Shown piece after piece: positions 16,069-22,381 of a stretch of 64,000 bases of DNA. Every line of letters begins with the position of its first letter. The first letter of the stretch is position 1. The translations under genes and the position numbers were made by a program. The DNA comes from Chryseobacterium oranimense. GTDB taxonomy: Bacteria > Bacteroidota > Bacteroidia > Flavobacteriales > Weeksellaceae. A model generated the notes under the pieces. That model ran no database searches. It worked only from the letters and a program-made list of their open reading frames with translations, and had not been told where the DNA came from. The stretch spans positions 3,472,001 through 3,536,000 of the forward strand of contig NZ_CP104203.1 in the NCBI RefSeq assembly GCF_025244725.1. Direction: 5' to 3'.

Positions 16069-17009
16069 TGGAAAACGTGGTAAAAGCGGGGATTTTTGGA
16101 GTGTGTATCGGAGATGCATTAGGTGTTCCTGTGGAATTCAAGAGCAGAGAAACCTTGAAAAAATTTCCGGTTGTAAAAATGCAGGAGTTTGGATCCTGGA
16201 ATCAACCGAAAGGAACATGGAGTGATGACAGCTCATTAACGCTTTGTCTGGCAGAAGAATTAACGAAAGGCTATAATCTGGAAAAGATCGGGCAAAGTTT
16301 TGTCAAATGGAATAAATATGGGCATTGGACCGCTCATGGTAGGCTTTTCGATATTGGTGGAACAACCCGTCATTCTATTGCGAGATTAATTAAAGGTGAA
16401 AGCGCAAGATTTTCAGGAAATATTTTTGAAGAAGATAATGGGAATGGCTCTTTGATGAGAATTCTTCCTCTTGCCTTTTATCTTAAAGACGAAGAAAATA
16501 CTGATACATTATATCAAACGGTAAAAGAAGTTTCTTCAATTACTCACGGACATTTTCGTTCTGTTTTTGCATGTTTTATCTATGTGATTTTTGCAATAGA
16601 ATTAATTAAAGGAAAAGATAAACAGGAAGCCTATAAACATACTCAGGAAGTAGTTCTGAAATTTGCAGGTATTCAGGGTTTTAACCCAAAAGAGATACAG
16701 CTTTTTGAAAGGGTTTTAAAGAATAATATTTCAAAATATGATGAGGATTCAGTAAGTTCAGGAGGCTATGTTCTCCACAGTTTAGAAGCCTCTTTATGGT
16801 GCTTCCTGAAATCAGAAACCTATGCTGAGGCTGTTTTAAAAGCTGTAAATTTAGGAGAAGATACAGATACAACCGGAGCCATCACCGGAGGATTTGCAGG
16901 AATTTATTATGGGTTTGAAAATATTCCGGAAGAATGGGTAAATGAGCTGGTAAGAAAAAATGATATTGAAGCTTTATGCGAAAAGCTTCACAAGAAATTA
17001 ATGAAATAA
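16068..17009 (+). CDS. ADP-ribosylglycohydrolase (DraG/ARH-like)
   Basis: A 313-residue all-helical protein of the ADP-ribosylglycohydrolase family. GVCIGDALGVPVEF is at residues 8-21; the first metal cluster is WSDDSSL (about 46-52), GNGSLMRILP follows, and the second metal cluster is GEDTDTTGAITGG near 263-275. These are the Mg-binding motifs of DraG and ARH enzymes, which cleave ADP-ribose from proteins, nucleic acids or small molecules. The first motif has Ser in place of the more common Thr (TDD). It overlaps the sirtuin gene by 1 nt (ATAATG-type junction), showing strong coupling. Confidence 0.92.
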   Translation: MENVVKAGIFGVCIGDALGVPVEFKSRETLKKFPVVKMQEFGSWNQPKGTWSDDSSLTLCLAEELTKGYNLEKIGQSFVKWNKYGHWTAHGRLFDIGGTTRHSIARLIKGESARFSGNIFEEDNGNGSLMRILPLAFYLKDEENTDTLYQTVKEVSSITHGHFRSVFACFIYVIFAIELIKGKDKQEAYKHTQEVVLKFAGIQGFNPKEIQLFERVLKNNISKYDEDSVSSGGYVLHSLEASLWCFLKSETYAEAVLKAVNLGEDTDTTGAITGGFAGIYYGFENIPEEWVNELVRKNDIEALCEKLHKKLMK

Positions 17010-17020
17010 ACACATAGACA

Positions 17021-17563
17021 ATGAATGAAACAGAAAACAAAAGAATAAGCAAATTTTTAAGTCTTATTCTGAGACATCAGCCTGAAACCATTCAGCTGAA
17101 ACTCGACGAAAACGGATGGGCAGACGTCAATGAACTGATTACAAAATCTGCAAAAGGCAGAATACACTTCAGTTTTGAAGATCTTGAAGAAATAGTGGAA
17201 ACCAATAACAAAAAGCGTTTTGCATTTAATGAAGATAAAACCAGGATCAGAGCCAGCCAGGGACATTCCATCGATATAGATCTGGCTTTACAAGCAGCCC
17301 AGCCACCCGACTTCCTGTATCATGGAACTGCGGATTCCAATATTTCTTCCATTTTTGAAAAAGGAATTGAAAAAAGAAACCGCCAGCATGTTCACCTGAG
17401 CGCAGATAAGGAAACGGCCACCAAAGTAGGGATGCGTCATGGAAAGCCCGTGATTCTGACGATCAGAACAAGGGACATGCACGATAATGGAATACCTTTC
17501 TACCTTTCAGCAAACGGAGTCTGGCTGACAGATTTTGTGGATGCCAAATATATTTCAAAGTAA
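17021..17563 (+). CDS. kptA: RNA 2'-phosphotransferase (KptA/Tpt1)
   Basis: A 180-residue KptA. The N-terminal domain starts ISKFLSLILRHQPETI (residues 9-24) with DENGWADVNELI. IRASQGHS (about 76-83) and YHGTADSNISSIFEKGI (about 100-116) carry the ART-fold NAD-binding core, and HVHLSADKETATKVGMRHG follows. KptA transfers an internal RNA 2'-phosphate to NAD, releasing nicotinamide and ADP-ribose 1''-2'' cyclic phosphate; related enzymes can also cap ends with ADP-ribose. It sits 11 nt after the glycohydrolase and 1 nt before the phosphatase. Bacteria have no obvious tRNA-splicing need for it, so RNA repair is a leading idea. Confidence 0.94.
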   Translation: MNETENKRISKFLSLILRHQPETIQLKLDENGWADVNELITKSAKGRIHFSFEDLEEIVETNNKKRFAFNEDKTRIRASQGHSIDIDLALQAAQPPDFLYHGTADSNISSIFEKGIEKRNRQHVHLSADKETATKVGMRHGKPVILTIRTRDMHDNGIPFYLSANGVWLTDFVDAKYISK

Positions 17564-17564
17564 G

Positions 17565-18314
17565 ATGGGCAGAACATTAGTCGTAGGGGATATTCATGGA
17601 GGTTTCAAAGCGTTGAAACAGGTTTTTGAAAGAGCAGATGTTAAAGATAATGATCACCTCATTTTTCTGGGAGATTATGTGGATGGCTGGAGCCAATCCG
17701 CCGAGGTTATCAGTTTTCTCATTGAGCTGTCAGAAAAACAGCCGTGTATTTTTATTAAAGGAAACCACGATGCCTGGTGTGAAGACTGGCTGTCATCCGG
17801 AAACCAGCCGGATAAATGGCTTTTCAATGGAGGTAAAAGTACGGTCGAAAGTTATAATGACTATTCTTTGGAAGACCTGCAACTCCACCTTGAGCTCTTT
17901 CAGAGGATGAAAAATTACCATATAGATCAGAAAAACCGCTTGTTTATTCATGCCGGTTATTCATCCATGCATGGGCCGGAAAAAGAAGTCTACTCAAGCA
18001 ATTACCGATGGGATAGAACCCTGTGGGAAACGGCCGTTGCCATGGATAAAAAGCTTAGGAGAGATTCGAAGCTTTATCCCAAAAGATTGCTTCTATATAA
18101 CGAAATATTTATAGGGCACACGCCGACATTGGATATAGGAATTAATCATCCGGTGAACAAAGCGAATATCTGGAATATGGATACCGGAGCCGCTTTCACA
18201 GGTTCCCTCTCCATAATGGATGTCGATACCAGGGAATTCTGGCAGAGCGATCCGCTTCCATCCTTATATCCCAACGAAAAAGGTCGGAATACGGACATCA
18301 TAAGTGTCCCATAG
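17565..18314 (+). CDS. PPP-family metallophosphatase
   Basis: The ATG at 17565, right after the KptA stop, gives 249 residues; an upstream ATG at 17535 lies inside kptA in another frame and is rejected. Metallophosphoesterase motifs are in order: GDIHGG (residues 8-13), GDYVDGW (36-42), GNHD (65-68), IHAG near 128 and GHT near 182. This is the Ser/Thr-phosphatase-like (PrpA/ApaH-like) branch, with a dinuclear metal site. It is the last gene of the ADP-ribose run. Removing the 1''-phosphate from the KptA by-product, or end phosphates from RNA, would suit the context but is inference. Confidence 0.88.
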   Translation: MGRTLVVGDIHGGFKALKQVFERADVKDNDHLIFLGDYVDGWSQSAEVISFLIELSEKQPCIFIKGNHDAWCEDWLSSGNQPDKWLFNGGKSTVESYNDYSLEDLQLHLELFQRMKNYHIDQKNRLFIHAGYSSMHGPEKEVYSSNYRWDRTLWETAVAMDKKLRRDSKLYPKRLLLYNEIFIGHTPTLDIGINHPVNKANIWNMDTGAAFTGSLSIMDVDTREFWQSDPLPSLYPNEKGRNTDIISVP

Positions 18315-18321
18315 CTAAAAA

Positions 18322-18348
18322 AATCTGCGTAATCTGCAAAATCTGCGA
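18322..18348 (+). repeat. Three tandem 9-nt units
   Basis: AATCTGCGT, AATCTGCAA and AATCTGCGA follow each other without gap, just after the phosphatase gene. I recall similar AATCTGCG-type runs from intergenic regions of related bacteria; no function is evident. Confidence 0.6.
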
Positions 18349-18453
18349 GAGAAAGAAACACAATAATCTTAGAAAACAGTCAACCTCCCAATTTATTTCA
18401 AAAAATTATATCTTTTTATAGTTAAAAATAAAAGCTTAAACAAAATCATTAAG

Positions 18454-18461
18454 TAATTTTG
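18454..18461 (+). promoter_or_regulatory. -7 promoter box for the M14 peptidase gene
   Basis: TAATTTTG matches TAnnTTTG, 19 nt before the ATG at 18481. Confidence 0.55.
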
Positions 18462-18480
18462 GACATCAAAAACTGCTTCA

Positions 18481-20205
18481 ATGAAACTGAAATACCTCCT
18501 GATCTTCCTGAGCTCCTCCTGGCTATTCGCCCAAAAATCATTTCAAACCCCTTTTGAAAAAGGAAACAGAAACCAAACGGTTACCTATGATGAAATGAAT
18601 ACCTACTACCAGGAGCTTTCTAAAAACTTCAATACGGTCCAATACCTTAAAAAAGGAGAAGACGACAACGGAAAACCAATCTATGTGGTCATTTACAACC
18701 CCTTTCCGGAAAAAGATATCGAAAAACTTAGAAAAGATAAAGCGGTTCTCTTCGTCAACAACGGGATCCACCCAGGCGAGCCGGACGGAATAGATGCTAC
18801 AATGATGCTGATCCGTGATCTGGCAACCGGGAAAGTAAAAACACCTAAAAACTTTATTATTGCAGCAATTTCAGCTTACAATGTCAGTGGAATGCTGAAC
18901 AGAGGTTCCCATTCAAGAGCCAATCAGAACGGACCTGAACAATATGGCTTCAGAGGAAATGTAAGAAATTATGACCTGAACAGGGATTTTATTAAAGCAG
19001 ATTCCAGGAACGCCAGAAGCTTTCAGGAAATTTACCAGTGGCTGCAGCCGGATGTCTTTATAGATAACCATGTAAGTAATGGAGCTGATTATCAGTATAC
19101 TTTCACCTATATTTCTACCTTTAAAGAACGCCTTGGAAATACCCTTGGAAATTATTTTTACAATGATTATCAGGCTAAAAACCTGGAAGATATGAAAAAG
19201 CAGGGCTACGAAAGTACTCCGTATGTCAATATTCACGGGGATGTACCGGATGAAGGATTTGCTGCTTTTGAAGACTCTCCGAGGTATTCCACAGGATATA
19301 CTTCGTTGTTTAATTCCCTGGGAACCGTTCCTGAAACGCATATGCTGAAACCTTATGACAAAAGAGTGGACGCAACTTATAAATACATGCTGATGAACCT
19401 TCAGAATATAGAGAAGGATTATCAAAAAATAAAACAGCTGCGACTTGAGAATTTAAAACAGTACAAAGCCGGAATGCAATATGGAATCCGCTGGAAAATA
19501 GATTCTGCAAAATTCTCTACCATGGATTTTAAAGGATACGAAGGAAAATATAAGCCCAGCGATATTTCAGGGAAACCAAGGCTATACTACGACAGAAGCA
19601 AACCTTTTACAAAAAAGATAAAGCTTTTTACTACAGCAGTTCCTACGGGATATATTACCATTCCGAAATATTATGTGGTTCCGCAGTCTCAGTATCGGGT
19701 GATTGAAGAGCTGAAAAGAAACAGGATTCAAATGACAAGGCTTCAGAAAGACAGCGTTGCAAACGTTGAATCTTATAAAATTAATGATTTTAAAACAGTG
19801 AAAAATCCTTATGAAGGACATTATCTTCATTATGATACAACGGTGGAAACAGCAAAAAGAAGCCTTACTTTTTCTGCCGGAGATTATTTAATTTCTACAG
19901 ATCAGCCTGGTGTTAAATATATCATAGAAACACTTGAACCTGAGGCATTAGACTCATTTTTCAACTGGAATTTCTTTGATGGAATCTTAGCACAGAAAGA
20001 ATATTATTCCGCATATATTTTTGAAGACACAGCTTCGGAACTATTAAAGACCGATAAAAAACTGAAAGAAGCTTTTGAGGCAAAAAAATCAGCAGATAAA
20101 AAGTTTGCAGATGACGGAAATGCCCAGCTGGATTGGATCTACAGAAATTCCCCATATTTCGAAGAAAAAACATTCAGGCAATATCCGGTTTATAGAATTT
20201 TATAA
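18481..20205 (+). CDS. Secreted M14-family zinc carboxypeptidase
   Basis: A 574-residue exported protein with a signal peptide (MKLKYLLIFLSSSWLFAQ). The M14 zinc ligands are visible: HPGEPDG (His-x-x-Glu, about residues 98-104) and the second His in DNHVSNGADYQY (about 197). A plausible catalytic Glu lies in GTVPETHML near 285. The C-terminal about 230 residues are beta-rich and lie outside the peptidase fold. M14 enzymes trim C-terminal residues from peptides, probably in the periplasm or outside the cell. It is monocistronic with its own -7 box and is not obviously linked to the ADP-ribose genes upstream. Confidence 0.88.
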   Translation: MKLKYLLIFLSSSWLFAQKSFQTPFEKGNRNQTVTYDEMNTYYQELSKNFNTVQYLKKGEDDNGKPIYVVIYNPFPEKDIEKLRKDKAVLFVNNGIHPGEPDGIDATMMLIRDLATGKVKTPKNFIIAAISAYNVSGMLNRGSHSRANQNGPEQYGFRGNVRNYDLNRDFIKADSRNARSFQEIYQWLQPDVFIDNHVSNGADYQYTFTYISTFKERLGNTLGNYFYNDYQAKNLEDMKKQGYESTPYVNIHGDVPDEGFAAFEDSPRYSTGYTSLFNSLGTVPETHMLKPYDKRVDATYKYMLMNLQNIEKDYQKIKQLRLENLKQYKAGMQYGIRWKIDSAKFSTMDFKGYEGKYKPSDISGKPRLYYDRSKPFTKKIKLFTTAVPTGYITIPKYYVVPQSQYRVIEELKRNRIQMTRLQKDSVANVESYKINDFKTVKNPYEGHYLHYDTTVETAKRSLTFSAGDYLISTDQPGVKYIIETLEPEALDSFFNWNFFDGILAQKEYYSAYIFEDTASELLKTDKKLKEAFEAKKSADKKFADDGNAQLDWIYRNSPYFEEKTFRQYPVYRIL

Positions 20206-20259
20206 GGTTATTGAATTAGATTTAAAATATTGATAATCAGTTTATAATTTACAGGTTTT

Positions 20260-20284
20260 GCACCCACGCAATTAGGGTGTTTTT
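20260..20284 (+). terminator. Weak hairpin terminator after the M14 peptidase gene
   Basis: CACCC (20261-20265) pairs with GGGTG (20275-20279) and is followed by TTTTT. Confidence 0.5.
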
Positions 20285-20347
20285 CCTGTTTGTTTTTTGT
20301 GCTGTTCAAGCGAACTTTGCTTTATAAAACCAATAAAAACTATAGTT

Positions 20348-20629
20348 ATGGCAACTAAAAAGCATTTTTTCGTTTCATTGGAAGGAGTAGACCTTTCGGA
20401 TGAGCAGTTGAAAAACATTGACAGAGGAATTCAGAGTGTAGTTCTTTCTGAACTTTCAAAAATCGATAATACACAGGCCTTTGGAGCTCACAGGGATTTC
20501 AAAGGTTTGGTAAGACCCTTGAAGATAAAAGACTGGTTCCCGTGGGGAATTATTATTTTCAAACCGGGTATTGATATTCAGAGCCAGATCAAAGACATTC
20601 AGTCTCAAATTAAAATGTATGGAGGCTAA
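20348..20629 (+). CDS. Small protein of unknown function, Gly-Gly C-terminus
   Basis: The ATG at 20348 after an A-rich leader gives 93 residues; 17 extra codons upstream (from 20297) are Cys-rich nonsense and are rejected. The N-terminal half (VSLEGVDLSDEQLKNIDRGI) looks like an amphipathic helix, the middle has WFPWGIIIFKPG, and the chain ends in MYGG. The downstream gene starts inside it, overlapping by 11 nt. The leader-like LSDEQL segment and double-Gly end recall precursors of modified peptides, but no modifying enzyme is recognisable. Function unknown. Confidence 0.6.
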   Translation: MATKKHFFVSLEGVDLSDEQLKNIDRGIQSVVLSELSKIDNTQAFGAHRDFKGLVRPLKIKDWFPWGIIIFKPGIDIQSQIKDIQSQIKMYGG

Positions 20630-21029
20630 TTCCAATACTTCAAAGAAGATGTGTCCCAGTTACTTAGGGAAAATTGGGGCACAGCTTTTCGGAGTGGTCG
20701 GCAAAGACGGTAAAGTACAGTTCATTACGCCTCTTACCGTTACAGAAGACTTTCTTGGGCAAAATAAAGACAAAAACAGTCTTGAGCAAAGATTCCGGTT
20801 TACAGGAAAATGTGTTGAGAAAGGCTGTGCACAATGGAATGCAGAAGAATCCAAATGCTCCCTGTCTCAAAAAGTTCAGAATTTAGACACCCATAAAGCA
20901 ACTGAATTGTTCTTTTGCCCGATCAGGTCAAAATGCAGGTGGTTCTCTCAGGATGGAAAGGAAGCCTGTTTTTCATGCAATGAAGTGACAAGGAATATGG
21001 AAGAGCTTCTCGTAGGTTCGCAACAATAA
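20619..21029 (+). CDS. Eight-cysteine soluble protein
   Basis: The ATG at 20619 gives 136 residues. Eight cysteines are arranged as one near the N-terminus (residue about 12), a C-x4-C-x9-C set around residues 68-85, and a C-x5-C-x10-C-x2-C set around 105-125 (FFCPIRSKC, EACFSC). There is no signal peptide. The pattern suggests zinc or iron-sulfur binding. It overlaps the preceding small gene and so probably works with that product. It ends at a bidirectional terminator. Family not recognised. Confidence 0.65.
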   Translation: MEANSNTSKKMCPSYLGKIGAQLFGVVGKDGKVQFITPLTVTEDFLGQNKDKNSLEQRFRFTGKCVEKGCAQWNAEESKCSLSQKVQNLDTHKATELFFCPIRSKCRWFSQDGKEACFSCNEVTRNMEELLVGSQQ

Positions 21030-21061
21030 AAAAAGACGCTTCAATTTGAAACGTCTTTTTG
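21029..21061. terminator. Bidirectional terminator
   Basis: AAAAGACG (21031-21038) pairs with CGTCTTTT (21052-21059), with TTCAA/TTGAA pairs inside and A/T runs on both sides; it serves the Cys-rich gene and the convergent cupin gene. Confidence 0.85.
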
Positions 21062-21063
21062 TT

Positions 21064-21945
21064 TTATTTTGGTAAGCCTCTTTTTAAAGCTAGTTCTGCT
21101 CTTTTAACGGCTACCTTTTCTTTCCAGTCCATGTATTTCTTTTTAAAATTGGACTTCATAATATCATCAAACTTACGCTGTACGGTAAGATTCCATAAAG
21201 AGTGAGCCTTTACCGCCCAGGATTTGTCCCATGCTCTCAGTGAGATTGAGAAACTTCCGTCCAGATACTTCATCCAGTGCCACCATCCGGTAGGCATAAA
21301 AAGCGTATCACCATGCTCAAGGAAACACTCAATTCCTTCTACGCCGTCAAGAGCAGGAAATTTGGTAAAATCCGGATTCTCTATGTCATAATCTTCCAGT
21401 GCGTAGGTAGCATAAGGAAGCTGGTATAATCTTTCTTTCCATTTATAATCAAAAAGTAGCACATGCTTTCTTCCATTGAAATGCGTATGGAAAATATGAG
21501 CCATATCAATATCGTAGTGAAGGAAAGTTACGGAGCCTTTTCCACCAAAAAACATAGACGGATATTTATCAAGGAAACCTCCCATCAGTTCTTTTGGAGA
21601 GATATAGTCTTCCAGTAATTTATTGGCGTGTTTTATAGGGTCGAAAAAGAAAATTCTCAGATCGGTAGGCTCTTTTTGGATGAGGTCTATATAATCTGCG
21701 AACTTCATTTTAGTTGTAGGAGTATTAATGGGAGCTGCAGGATCGGCTTTTTTAGAATCATAGAGAGGAACTTCCACATCACCTACTGCTTCCTTCACAT
21801 AATCCATGGTCCACTTCTGATAAGCAGGCCATTTTCTTGCCATGTTCTTGATGACAACGGGCCTTCTGGGCTTTAGATATTTTTCTGTAAACTCTTCCTG
21901 AGTAATATCATCTACAACATCTATAGGCTTTAAAATAATTCCCAT
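21064..21945 (-). CDS. JmjC/cupin-8 Fe(II) oxygenase
   Basis: A 293-residue protein with the JmjC-like cupin-8 layout. An N-terminal region RRPVVIKNMARKWPAYQKW (about residues 28-46) is typical of FIH-like hydroxylases. The metal motif is H-x-D in FLHYDIDMAHIF near residues 142-146, and the distal His is in PTGWWHWMKYLDG near 217-222. These enzymes hydroxylate protein side chains or small molecules using 2-oxoglutarate and Fe(II). The C-terminal 50 residues are basic and helical. A -7 box on the minus strand lies 18 nt upstream. The substrate is unknown. Confidence 0.87.
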   Translation of the reverse strand: MGIILKPIDVVDDITQEEFTEKYLKPRRPVVIKNMARKWPAYQKWTMDYVKEAVGDVEVPLYDSKKADPAAPINTPTTKMKFADYIDLIQKEPTDLRIFFFDPIKHANKLLEDYISPKELMGGFLDKYPSMFFGGKGSVTFLHYDIDMAHIFHTHFNGRKHVLLFDYKWKERLYQLPYATYALEDYDIENPDFTKFPALDGVEGIECFLEHGDTLFMPTGWWHWMKYLDGSFSISLRAWDKSWAVKAHSLWNLTVQRKFDDIMKSNFKKKYMDWKEKVAVKRAELALKRGLPK

Positions 21946-21963
21946 TCTATAAATTTTATGTTA

Positions 21964-21971
21964 CAAAATTA
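21964..21971 (-). promoter_or_regulatory. -7 promoter box for the cupin oxygenase gene
   Basis: Reads TAATTTTG on the minus strand, 18 nt before the start codon at 21945. Confidence 0.5.
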
Positions 21972-22036
21972 TTAAATAAATATATATGAATCAGTGTTTA
22001 AGTTTTTTTTAATCTATGATTCAAATCATTTTTAAC

Positions 22037-22055
22037 TATTTAGACTAAATTAAAA
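22037..22055. promoter_or_regulatory. Fur-box-like site, copy 1
   Basis: TATTTAGACTAAATTAAAA shares its first 15 bases (one difference) with a site inside the feoAB promoter at 26897. It is about 90 bp upstream of the cupin oxygenase gene. The Fur assignment is inference. Confidence 0.35.
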
Positions 22056-22271
22056 ATTAAAAAAATAATTGAAGCCCGAAAATAATTGAATTTTCCCTTT
22101 ATTATTAATCTTTTTCTTAAATAATAGGAATACCATTAAATAGGAAATAAATAGTAATGATTCAAATTTTGCAGTTTAAATTTAGGGATTTTGCATACCA
22201 AACAAATTATTAGAATAAAATTTACATATTATTTGTAAAGAAACACTCCCAGAACATTAGAAAACAAAAAA

Positions 22272-22293
22272 TATCACTATATTTATAGTGATA
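22272..22293. repeat. 22-bp perfect palindrome upstream of the beta-barrel gene
   Basis: TATCACTATA and TATAGTGATA are perfect inverted arms separated by TT. It is about 90 bp before the ATG at 22382 and looks like a dimeric repressor or activator site. Confidence 0.6.
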
Positions 22294-22309
22294 CAAATTT
22301 AACCTTTAT

Positions 22310-22330
22310 CTATAAAACACATCTTTATAG
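22310..22330. repeat. Second inverted repeat upstream of the beta-barrel gene
   Basis: CTATAAA and TTTATAG are separated by 7 nt, 52 bp before the ATG. A 5'-UTR hairpin or second protein site is possible. Confidence 0.45.
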
Positions 22331-22381
22331 AAAGTGTAACAAAAAACACAAGCAGTAAACTAATTAGGCAAATAATAAATT

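Larger units (their letters stand above)
21972..22381. other. 410-bp AT-rich divergent intergenic region with palindromes
   Basis: Lies between the divergent cupin oxygenase and beta-barrel genes. I see no coding potential. It holds an ATTTAGACTAAATT site (22037-22055) and two perfect inverted repeats, listed separately. Confidence 0.6.

Noticed and set aside
18913..19425. 170-codon minus-strand open frame
   Set aside because: Antisense to the M14 peptidase gene, no motif and no promoter box.
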